Positions 1 to 5,166 of a DNA stretch of 7,583 bases are shown here, one piece after another. The stretch spans positions 1 through 7,583 of the forward strand of contig JAJRYU010000648.1 in the NCBI GenBank assembly GCA_024275615.1, given 5' to 3'. A model generated the notes under the pieces. It did no database searches. It was not told the DNA's origin and saw only the letters and a program-made list of their open reading frames with translations. Source of the DNA: Planctomycetota bacterium (GTDB taxonomy: Bacteria; Planctomycetota; GCA-002687715; DRQF01). The translations under genes were made by a program, and so were the position numbers. The stretch's first letter is position 1. The number at the start of each line of letters is the position of its first letter.

Positions 1-345
1 CATCTGCCATCCCTTTTCCGGCATGTCATTCGGAGCGACGTCGCCCAAAATGACCAGGTCCGGCTCGGCGAAGGGAGAGTCTGAAAAGTCGTCCGCATCG
101 GCCGGAATGTTGAGCGACCGGGGAAAAAACGTATCTTGCAGAATCCCCAGATAAGGCTGTTGAAAAACGACCCGCTTGACATCCACCCGCTGGTCGCGCT
201 CCAACGCATTGTTGATAAACCGAAACTCCCAGCGGGCCGCCCCTTCGAGCATCAATGCCCGAACCGTATCGTCTGTCACCGTGGCGGCGAATGTCTTGGA
301 GTTGTTGTCGTCGCCAACCAAACTGGCCTCGTCCAAGTACCAATT
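1..345 (-). CDS. Internal fragment of a large planctomycete-like protein (partial at both ends)
   Basis: The minus-strand frame whose codons fall on plus triplets 337-339 down to 1-3 is open across the whole left edge. It reads as a credible protein, with segments such as DDNNSKTF, ARWEFRFINNALERD, QQPYLGIL, DTFFPRSL and PDLVILGDVAP. The pattern of a (W/Y)E(F/Y)R(F/Y) motif, then a DTFFPR motif, then a 'DLVILGDV' strand resembles, from memory, large planctomycete membrane proteins with VWA and glutamine-amidotransferase-like domains. Family membership is therefore an inference. There is no start codon: four codons upstream of the recognisable sequence the frame meets TAG (plus 349-351), inside secF sequence of opposite orientation. 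There is no stop codon before base 1. The gene is cut at the junction near 340-349 and continues past the left edge. Other frames over this stretch give arginine-rich or proline-rich shadow proteins without recognisable features. Confidence 0.55.
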
Positions 346-349
346 TCCC
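334..349. other. Junction between two unrelated gene interiors in opposite orientation
   Basis: To the left, a minus-strand coding frame runs without interruption to about 340. To the right, the plus-strand secF frame becomes recognisable at about 343-352 (ISLNVIAAF). Neither gene has a start or end here, so the breakpoint lies within this short interval. No insertion-sequence end, target duplication or terminator is visible at the joint. Confidence 0.7.
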
Positions 350-723
350 TAAACGTCATTGCAGCGTTCTTGACAATCATCGGCTACTCGTTGAACGACA
401 CCATTGTTGTCTTTGACCGGATTCGAGAGAACCTGGGCAATTCCCGAGGGAGCTTCGAAGAAGTGGTGAACCGCAGCATCAACCAGACCTTGAGTCGTAC
501 GGTTTTGACGTCAATCACGACGTTTGTTGTGATCACCGCCATCTTTATTGCGAACTACGGACTTGAGAGTCCACTGGAAGGCTTGTCTTTCACTCTCATG
601 ATTGGTGTCGTCGTCGGAACTTACTCGTCCATCTTTGTGGCCAGCCCAGTTTTGATTTGGGCCCACAAACGAGATGAAGCAAAACGGGCGCTAAAATCCC
701 GTGGAGTTCCCGCGAAGTCATAG
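343..723 (+). CDS. secF: Protein translocase subunit SecF, C-terminal fragment
   Basis: SecF works with SecD and YajC in the inner membrane to assist Sec-dependent export using the proton-motive force. The retained ~126 residues contain the diagnostic IGYSLNDTIVVFDRIREN motif at the end of the fourth membrane helix. They also contain the cytoplasmic NQTLSRTVLTS segment and the last two helices (around TTFVVITAIFIA and GLSFTLMIGVVVGTYSSIFVASPV), then a charged tail ending RGVPAKS and a TAG stop. Full SecF proteins are about 300 residues, so the first ~60%, including helices 1-3 and the periplasmic domain, is missing. The frame happens to stay open leftward to an ATG at 136, but that extension (MQNPQIRLLK...) is antisense to another gene and has no SecF character. 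It is separate from the downstream LysM gene by a terminator. Confidence 0.92.
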   Translation: MSLNVIAAFLTIIGYSLNDTIVVFDRIRENLGNSRGSFEEVVNRSINQTLSRTVLTSITTFVVITAIFIANYGLESPLEGLSFTLMIGVVVGTYSSIFVASPVLIWAHKRDEAKRALKSRGVPAKS

Positions 724-747
724 GAATACAAATAAGTGCATTTGTAG

Positions 748-777
748 GAGGCGTCGCCCTGAGGTGACGCCTCTTTT
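748..777 (+). terminator. Rho-independent terminator after secF
   Basis: An 11-bp stem (GAGGCGTCGCC with GGTGACGCCTC, one G-U pair) closes a CTGA loop and is followed directly by TTTT. It lies 25 bases past the secF stop and before the LysM gene, so it probably ends the sec transcript. The U-tract is short. Confidence 0.85.
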
Positions 778-808
778 CATGGGCACGGATTTTCGTGTAT
801 CTTAGGGC

Positions 809-1231
809 ATGGGAAAAACTGGCTGCGCTCTTATCGGATTTGCCATCTTCTTGGTCTTGGGATTTGCCCTGGATCAGGCGTTTTATCGAGAAAACCGTGA
901 AGCGCATCTTAAGGAGAATCTCAACCCCATTCAGCTAGATGAAATGGATCCGAGTATCACAGACCCAGAACTCTATGCTCCCTCTATCGGAGACGATGTT
1001 TCCAGTGATCGCTTTGATCTGAATGCTGAAGAGTTGCGCCTGGCAGACAAGGGTGCCGACTATGAATACATCGTACAGGATGGCGACACGATTGACCTTC
1101 TGGCGCGCAAATATTTAGGGCGCCACGACTTGAAGAAACTCCTCTACGAAGAAAACCCGGAGCTCCCTCGAGGATTACGGTTAGCCCCAGGGACGCGGAT
1201 CAAGATTCCATTTCGTTATCGTATTCCGTGA
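809..1231 (+). CDS. Membrane-anchored LysM-domain protein
   Basis: The product is a 140-residue protein with a short N-terminus, one hydrophobic helix (about residues 5-23, ALIGFAIFLVLGFAL) and an acidic linker (24-82). A C-terminal LysM domain (about 85-135) shows YIVQDGDT, LLARKYLG, LLYEENPEL and the closing PGTRIKIP. LysM domains bind the glycan of peptidoglycan, so the likely topology is an inner-membrane anchor (or uncleaved signal) presenting LysM in the periplasm. No catalytic domain is attached. The ATG at 809 has only AGGG directly against it, too close for a normal ribosome binding site. A TATCTT hexamer at 798-803 would put the transcription start at or near the ATG, so a leaderless message is possible but weakly supported. 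The stop overlaps a possible GTG of the next gene, and the two are probably cotranscribed. Confidence 0.85.
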   Translation: MGKTGCALIGFAIFLVLGFALDQAFYRENREAHLKENLNPIQLDEMDPSITDPELYAPSIGDDVSSDRFDLNAEELRLADKGADYEYIVQDGDTIDLLARKYLGRHDLKKLLYEENPELPRGLRLAPGTRIKIPFRYRIP

Positions 1232-1260
1232 GAACTAGGTTGGATCAGAAGAGATGGATT

Positions 1261-2418
1261 ATGGCGGACAACAAAGAAGCAATCTACTTAGACAACAACG
1301 CGACGACAGCCATCGATCCCCGAGTCTTGACCGCCATGTTGCCCTATCTGCAGGGGTCCTTCGGCAATGCGGCAAGCAGAACACATGCTTTCGGTTGGGC
1401 GGCAGAAAAAGCAGTCACCCAGGGACGACGACAGGTGGCCCGCCTCATTGGCGCTCGACCCGCTGAAATCGTCTGGACCAGTGGCGCCACCGAGTCCACC
1501 AATCTTGCCATGAAAGGTGTCGTCGAATCAGGCAGCGTTGCGAGCAAACACATAGTCACTTTGGCCACCGAACATAAGGCAACACTCGATACCGTCGCCT
1601 ATCTCGAAAAGAAAGGTTGCCGTGTAACAATTCTGGATGTCCGCCTTGATGGCCTCGTTGATCTCGCTGATCTGGAAGCAATCTTGACGGAAGGTTGTGG
1701 CCTCGTTTCCATCATGATGGTCAACAACGAAACCGGTGTCATCCAACCGGTTGAGAAAATTGGCGCCCTTTGCGCCAAGCATGGAGCCCTATTTCATTGT
1801 GATGCTGCTCAGTCATTTGGCAAGTTGCCCATCGACGTCACGACCATGGGGATACATCTTCTGAGCGCGTCAGGTCACAAGATCTTCGGTCCAAAGGGCA
1901 TTGGTATTCTCTATGTTCGGCAGCGAGATCCACAGGTCAGAGTGGTCGAACAGATTCACGGCGGCGGTCACGAAACCAAGAGACGCTCAGGAACCCTCAA
2001 TGTTCCCAGCATTGTTGGCATGGGGGAAGCCGCAAGGGTCGCACAAGAAGACATGGAGGACGATCGTCTGAGGATTCTTGCCTTGAGAGACCGACTCATG
2101 GAAGGCCTAAGATCCGGCATCCCTGACTTGATCATCAACGGCTCCTTGGAGCAGCGGATCGAGAGCAATCTCAACGTCAGCTTCCCAAGTATTGAGAGTG
2201 AAGCACTCTTGATGGCCATGCCACAACTTGCCGTGAGCACGGGCAGCGCATGCACATCAACCAGTGTTGAACCCAGCTATGTCCTGAGGGCCATGGGGAT
2301 TCCGGCGCAACAGGCGCTCAGTGCTGTGCGCTTCGGCCTAGGGCGATTTACCACGCAAGACGAAATTGACCGGGCCATAACGATTGTCATTGATGCCGTC
2401 TCTGGCATGAGGGGATAA
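1261..2418 (+). CDS. iscS: Cysteine desulfurase, IscS type
   Basis: This PLP enzyme removes sulfur from L-cysteine as an enzyme-bound persulfide, releasing alanine, and feeds Fe-S cluster and tRNA thiolation pathways. The 385-residue product matches E. coli IscS closely by eye: YLDNNATT, FGNAASRTHAFGW, TSGATEST, TEHKATLDT (His105), DAAQSFGKLPID (Asp181, Gln184), SGHKIFGPKGIG (PLP lysine 207), HGGGHE, RSGTLNVP, and the catalytic loop STGSACTSTSVEPSYVL with Cys331. It ends soon after GRFTTQDEID...VSGMRG, so it lacks the C-terminal tail (about 15-20 residues) by which E. coli IscS docks IscU. I chose ATG 1261 because the protein begins immediately before the conserved YLDNNATT region. AAGAG at 1249-1253 gives a weak ribosome site. 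An in-frame GTG at 1228 (overlapping the LysM stop) would add 11 residues. No iscR, iscU, iscA, hscA/B or fdx is adjacent. Confidence 0.94.
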   Translation: MADNKEAIYLDNNATTAIDPRVLTAMLPYLQGSFGNAASRTHAFGWAAEKAVTQGRRQVARLIGARPAEIVWTSGATESTNLAMKGVVESGSVASKHIVTLATEHKATLDTVAYLEKKGCRVTILDVRLDGLVDLADLEAILTEGCGLVSIMMVNNETGVIQPVEKIGALCAKHGALFHCDAAQSFGKLPIDVTTMGIHLLSASGHKIFGPKGIGILYVRQRDPQVRVVEQIHGGGHETKRRSGTLNVPSIVGMGEAARVAQEDMEDDRLRILALRDRLMEGLRSGIPDLIINGSLEQRIESNLNVSFPSIESEALLMAMPQLAVSTGSACTSTSVEPSYVLRAMGIPAQQALSAVRFGLGRFTTQDEIDRAITIVIDAVSGMRG

Positions 2419-2483
2419 GATCTCAGACCGTGGGACACTGCACTCGGATTCTGAGCAGATAGAGATTTTTTCGCTGCTTGCCC

Positions 2484-2511
2484 TTGAGACCTGCCCCCAC
2501 CTGCGTATTAT
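2484..2511 (+). promoter_or_regulatory. Sigma-70-type promoter of tRNA-Gly
   Basis: TTGAGA (2484-2489) and TATTAT (2506-2511) each match five of six consensus bases and are separated by 16 bases. Transcription would begin near 2517-2519, only a few bases before the mature tRNA 5' end, which fits a stand-alone tRNA unit. Confidence 0.75.
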
Positions 2512-2522
2512 TTGCGGCACCT

Positions 2523-2595
2523 GCGGGTGTAGCTCAGTGGCTAGAGCATCGCCTTGCCAAGGCGATTGTCGTGAGTTCAAATCTCATCACCCGCT
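2523..2595 (+). tRNA. tRNA-Gly (anticodon GCC)
   Basis: A full cloverleaf is visible in 73 bases. The acceptor stem is GCGGGTG (2523-2529) with CACCCGC (2588-2594) and discriminator T2595. The D arm is GCTC/GAGC around AGTGGCTA. The anticodon stem is TCGCC/GGCGA around the loop TTGCCAA, with anticodon GCC at 2556-2558. The T arm is GTGAG/CTCAT around TTCAAAT. GCC decodes GGC and GGU. The 3' CCA is not encoded (CTC follows), so a CCA-adding enzyme must supply it. It has its own promoter upstream and a terminator seven bases downstream. Confidence 0.97.
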
Positions 2596-2601
2596 CTTAA
2601 A

Positions 2602-2636
2602 GGGCCGCAACCTTCACGGGTTGCGGCCCCTTTTTT
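2602..2636 (+). terminator. Rho-independent terminator of tRNA-Gly
   Basis: An 11-bp perfect stem (GGGCCGCAACC with GGTTGCGGCCC) has a six-base loop (TTCACG). It is followed by C and six T residues (2631-2636). On the minus strand the same stem is followed only by TTT, so it may also weakly stop transcripts of the convergent gene that ends at 2648. Confidence 0.95.
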
Positions 2637-2647
2637 GTGAACATTTC

Positions 2648-3016
2648 CTATAAGACTAGCAAGATTGACATGTAGTCGTCGATGAGCTCACCATCAAAAT
2701 AACGTGTCCGGAAAAGCAACCAGGTGCCATCTTCGAGGAGCCAGATTTCCCATTCCTCTTCCATGCCGTTGTTGTCTTCCCAATGGCCGCTCCAGATTTC
2801 GAGATCGAGCGCGGCATCGTAGCTATAGGACATGTCGAATTCACGGGTCCCAAGACTCCCCAGATCGGCGCTAAGCGAGCCTTGGTTAAGAGGGTCAATC
2901 GTCAGGTTATTGGTCACTCCATTGCTGTCTTGTAGTTGATAAGTCACGCTACCTTGCGCGGACGCTAACGCCCCCAAGACGACGAATGCCATGAGGAAAC
3001 TCAGTATCTTAGTCAT
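2648..3016 (-). CDS. Small acidic secreted protein of unknown function
   Basis: The 122-residue product starts with a clear signal peptide: MTK, hydrophobic core ILSFLMAFVVLGAL, then ASA before Gln21 as a probable signal peptidase I site. The mature ~102 residues contain 20 Asp/Glu against 3 Arg and no Lys, no cysteine and five tryptophans. They include a WEDNNGMEEEWEIW patch and a C-terminal hydrophobic SILLVL. The alternating pattern (VTYQLQD, NLTIDPL, WEIWLLEDGTWLLFRTRYFDG) suggests a small beta-sheet fold. I do not recognise a family. A good ribosome site (GGAG, 6-base spacing; plus 3023-3026) supports the ATG, and a perfect TATAAT lies upstream. It converges on the tRNA-Gly unit and stands alone on its strand. 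Confidence 0.7.
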   Translation of the reverse strand: MTKILSFLMAFVVLGALASAQGSVTYQLQDSNGVTNNLTIDPLNQGSLSADLGSLGTREFDMSYSYDAALDLEIWSGHWEDNNGMEEEWEIWLLEDGTWLLFRTRYFDGELIDDYMSILLVL

Positions 3017-3060
3017 TTCATGCTCCAGTATTGGTTTGGTGTATATGCTTGAAGCTTGAA

Positions 3061-3088
3061 ATTATAGTGATTCTGGCATGCCCATGAA
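3061..3088 (-). promoter_or_regulatory. Probable promoter of the small secreted protein gene
   Basis: The minus strand has a perfect TATAAT -10 (plus 3066 down to 3061). Sixteen bases further upstream is TTCATG (plus 3088-3083), which matches only three of six -35 bases. A start near plus 3054 would leave a leader of about 38 bases carrying the GGAG ribosome site. The rest of the AT-rich, pyrimidine-rich intergenic stretch up to 3264 shows no convincing rightward promoter. Confidence 0.5.
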
Positions 3089-3247
3089 GGAAATAACAAT
3101 TCACTTAAAGTTCATATTTATGCATCTTCATATATCGTTGTTTTCTTCTCCACAGATTCTTTTCCTTTTCTTCAAAACTTCTGACATCAAATCTCTTTAG
3201 TAAATGGTGGGTGGTATCTCGCTAAATGAAGTGCAAATGGCCAAGGC

Positions 3248-3256
3248 GGAGAAAGG
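3248..3256 (+). promoter_or_regulatory. Ribosome binding site deciding a GTG start
   Basis: GGAGAAAGG ends eight bases before GTG 3265. The paralogue downstream has GTGAGG eight bases before its own GTG, and the two proteins align from exactly this residue. This favours GTG 3265 over an in-frame upstream ATG at 3226, whose extra 13 residues (MKCKWPRRRK...) have no counterpart. Confidence 0.65.
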
Positions 3257-3264
3257 TCAACCAC

Positions 3265-3651
3265 GTGCAGTTTGGGGAATTCCTGGTCTCACGAAGGCGT
3301 GTGAGCCAGGCCGATCTCGATATGGCTTTGGAAAAACAAAGGGCAATTCAAACGCCCTTGGGGCGGCTTGCGCTCCAAGGCGGCTACCTCACTGCGCAGC
3401 AAGTTGCCCAGATCCTCGCCAAACAAGCACAGCGTTGCGATCTCTCAAACCAAGTCATTCAAGACGTGCTCTTTGGCGATATCGCGATTCGAAAGGCATT
3501 TCTCAAACGAGAGGATCTCTTTGAATTGCTCAGACAACAACGTGAAACTCGCGCCACCATCGGAGAAGTACTGTTGGAAATGGGATGCATGACAAGAAAA
3601 GAACTTTGGGAAGACTTGATGGCATTCGGTCAAATTGCCGCAGGGAAATGA
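3265..3651 (+). CDS. Four-repeat MshEN-like protein, first tandem copy
   Basis: The product is 128 residues from GTG 3265 and consists almost wholly of four ~24-residue motifs. These are 2-25 (QFGEFLV...ALEKQ), 31-54 (PLGRLAL...ILAKQ), 69-92 (LFGDIAI...LLRQQ) and 98-121 (TIGEVLL...DLMAF). The shared pattern is a hydrophobic residue and G, D/E/R, then aliphatic residues, a second turn, and L-x3-L-x2-Q. It is the type found in MshEN / type II secretion ATPase N-terminal domains, some of which bind cyclic-di-GMP. Motifs 1-2 and 3-4 are two copies of one pair, offset by 67 residues. No ATPase, signal peptide or membrane segment is present, so it should be cytosolic. It is about 45-50% identical by eye to the next gene, without gaps, and the two form a pair 52 bases apart. 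Function and ligand are unknown. A regulatory or adaptor role is inference. Confidence 0.78.
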   Translation: MQFGEFLVSRRRVSQADLDMALEKQRAIQTPLGRLALQGGYLTAQQVAQILAKQAQRCDLSNQVIQDVLFGDIAIRKAFLKREDLFELLRQQRETRATIGEVLLEMGCMTRKELWEDLMAFGQIAAGK

Positions 3652-3689
3652 GAGGATGCAAGATGGTTAGGCGTCAAGGATCTACTACT

Positions 3690-3695
3690 GTGAGG
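3690..3695 (+). promoter_or_regulatory. Ribosome binding site of the second MshEN-like copy
   Basis: GTGAGG lies eight bases before GTG 3704, the same spacing as for the first copy. It supports the start at which both proteins begin with x-(Q/K)-FGEFLV. Confidence 0.6.
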
Positions 3696-3703
3696 AAAAC
3701 CCG

Positions 3704-4096
3704 GTGAAATTTGGTGAATTTTTGGTCCAAAGGCACACTGTGGCCACAACTCACTTGGTGGCTGCTTTGGAAAGACAACGGCAAGCACAACAACCGCTTG
3801 GCCGTATCGCACTCAGACACGAGCTTCTTAGCATCAATGAAGTCTTCAATATTCTCAAGTTACAAGCGGATCGAATCGATGCCCAAACCAATGATCAAGA
3901 TGACTATCTATTTGGTGATCTCGCCATTGAACTTGGCTTCCTGAATGAGGAAGAACTCTTCAAGATCCTTCGAATCCAGCTTGAGACTCGCCCAGCTTTG
4001 GGTGACACCTTGGTCGAAATGGGTGTACTTACAACGGATCAGTTGAGAGAAGAAATAACAGCCTTTCGCTCTCTCGCCCCCGCTGAGCTGGCCTGA
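3704..4096 (+). CDS. Four-repeat MshEN-like protein, second tandem copy
   Basis: The 130-residue paralogue of the preceding gene is co-linear with it through residue 121. Its motifs are 2-25 (KFGEFLV...ALERQ), 31-54 (PLGRIAL...ILKLQ), 69-92 (LFGDLAI...ILRIQ) and 98-121 (ALGDTLV...EITAF). The linker 58-67 is poorly conserved between the copies and acidic here (NDQDD), while the LFGD, LFxxLRxQ, ETR and EMG blocks are retained. This conservation suggests both copies are under selection rather than one decaying. It starts at GTG, has no membrane or export signal, and ends in a short alanine-rich tail. Its last 58 bases overlap the 3' end of a convergent membrane-protein gene. It is probably cotranscribed with the first copy. 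The molecular role is not recognisable beyond the MshEN-like fold. Confidence 0.8.
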   Translation: MKFGEFLVQRHTVATTHLVAALERQRQAQQPLGRIALRHELLSINEVFNILKLQADRIDAQTNDQDDYLFGDLAIELGFLNEEELFKILRIQLETRPALGDTLVEMGVLTTDQLREEITAFRSLAPAELA

Positions 4097-4395
4097 TTTC
4101 GGTTTTTTGAAGGTAGGTTACTCGCGGCTTCTCGAGCCTGCGTGGCAAGCCGTTTGGCGTCAACAACCGATCTTCTCGAGTGCATGACCCCCACCAAGAT
4201 CGCCGAAGAAACATAGCCGCAGAACAAGACAATAAGTAGAAAAACTGCTGCACCAACGCCGACGAGCAATGAAACGAGGACGGACTCACCAAGGCGGACA
4301 CCGCCGACCGTCAACCCGCCGACGATTGCTAAGCAGGTAAGAGCAATGATTTGCTCAACCAGATGCTGCGCTTTCTTCGATGCATGAGGAGACAT
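4039..4395 (-). CDS. Small membrane protein with two predicted helices
   Basis: The 118-residue product has a basic N-terminus (HASKKAQ) and two hydrophobic helices. These are about residues 16-34 (IIALTCLAIVGGLTVGGV) and 39-62 (VLVSLLVGVGAAVFLLIVLFCGYV). The following SSAILVGVMH stretch leads into a positively charged cytoplasmic tail (SRRSVVDAKRLATQAREAASN...). The positive-inside rule puts both ends in the cytoplasm. I do not recognise a family. The 3' end runs 58 bases into the convergent MshEN-like gene, so the last ~18 codons share DNA with it. The gene lies 102 bases downstream of the HD hydrolase on the same strand and could be its operon partner. GGA in an A-rich stretch before the ATG is the only ribosome-site candidate. 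Helices of this quality are unlikely by chance, but the call remains moderate. Confidence 0.65.
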   Translation of the reverse strand: MSPHASKKAQHLVEQIIALTCLAIVGGLTVGGVRLGESVLVSLLVGVGAAVFLLIVLFCGYVSSAILVGVMHSRRSVVDAKRLATQAREAASNLPSKNRNQASSAGARERKAVISSLN

Positions 4396-4497
4396 GAGGT
4401 CTTTTTCCGCACGGGAATGTCGAGACGGTCGCTATAACGAGTAACGATAGGAGTCCTCCGGTTCTTCCTTTTTTCTCTGCAAAACTTGCTGCAAAGA

Positions 4498-5061
4498 TCA
4501 GCCTTTGCCCATGATCCCAAGCTCTTTTGCATGGGGCTTGAGCGCATCAATGATCATCTGAATATGATCCGTCAAGTCAGCGCCAAGGAGTTTAAGGCCG
4601 GCTTGAACCTCGTCTCTCTCCACTTTGGCGGCGAAAGACTTATCTTTCAGCTTCTTCTTAACGCTTTTTGGCTTTAGAGTTCTGACCCCTTCAGGCCGCA
4701 CAAGAGAGCAGGCGACGATGAACCCGGTCAACTCATCGCAGGCCAGAAGGGCTTTGTCGAGTTGAGACTCGTAGCTTACTCCCCATTTCGTGTAGTGGGC
4801 AGAAATCGCATGAGCGATTTCGAACTCTTCCTTTTCTTGAAGCCAAGCAACAATGCGTCGCGGATGTTCTGTTGGCCATCGATCATAGTCCGCGTCGTGG
4901 AGCATGCCGGCAATGGCCCATTTTTCGCTCTCTCGTCCTTCATTGTAGATCGTGGATGCTTGCTCCATGACCATTTCAACAGCCCTCGCGTGATTTCGCA
5001 GTGCCGGGCTATCTGTCCATTCGCAAAGGTGGTTCCAAGCATCGTCACGGCTGAGAGGCAT
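4498..5061 (-). CDS. HD-superfamily hydrolase (COG2316-like)
   Basis: The 187-residue product shows the HD metal-site series. His24 is in LRNHARAVE, His55-Asp56 in AGMLHDADYDRWP, His66 in TEHP, then His84 and His89 (EIAHAISAHY), and Asp109 in ALLACDELTG. HD proteins of this type are metal-dependent phosphohydrolases, often acting on nucleotides, but the substrate cannot be read from sequence. The layout (LHDADYDRWPxEHP, then CDELTGFI, a KPKSVKKKLKDKSFAAKV basic helix and a C-terminal helix) fits the stand-alone predicted-hydrolase family near 190 residues, so it appears full length. There is no signal peptide. GGAG eight bases upstream (plus 5070-5073) supports the ATG. It diverges from the amidase lipoprotein gene across 105 bases, which must hold both promoters, and may be cotranscribed with the small membrane protein downstream. 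Confidence 0.86.
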   Translation of the reverse strand: MPLSRDDAWNHLCEWTDSPALRNHARAVEMVMEQASTIYNEGRESEKWAIAGMLHDADYDRWPTEHPRRIVAWLQEKEEFEIAHAISAHYTKWGVSYESQLDKALLACDELTGFIVACSLVRPEGVRTLKPKSVKKKLKDKSFAAKVERDEVQAGLKLLGADLTDHIQMIIDALKPHAKELGIMGKG

Positions 5062-5166
5062 CGTCTATTCTCCATTTGTTGCTTTTTCGCCACCGAAAAT
5101 CGGGGGCTACCAACAATACCAAGAACGATATTGGACGAACTAACGACAAAATGCCAACCTTGCGCC

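Noticed and set aside
136..342. N-terminal extension of the secF reading frame from ATG 136
   Set aside because: The sequence is antisense to a better coding frame and bears no resemblance to SecF helices 1-3 or its periplasmic domain. The frame stays open by chance across the junction.
2421..2471. Possible terminator after iscS (CTCAGA...TCTGAG stem, later T6)
   Set aside because: The stem is only six bases with a 20-base loop, and the T run starts some ten bases after it, so it does not have terminator form.
3226..3264. Upstream ATG start adding 13 residues to the first MshEN-like protein
   Set aside because: The extra residues are absent from the paralogue, and a ribosome site sits eight bases before GTG 3265.
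4477..4498. Repeat CTGCAAAA / CTGCAAAG
   Set aside because: It is a short imperfect direct repeat of about seven bases, with no sign of an array or an attachment site.
4762..5166. N-terminal extension of the amidase frame by 135 residues
   Set aside because: It is antisense to the HD hydrolase. The export signal with a KRR start and lipobox begins at ATG 5167, where a secreted lipoprotein must start.
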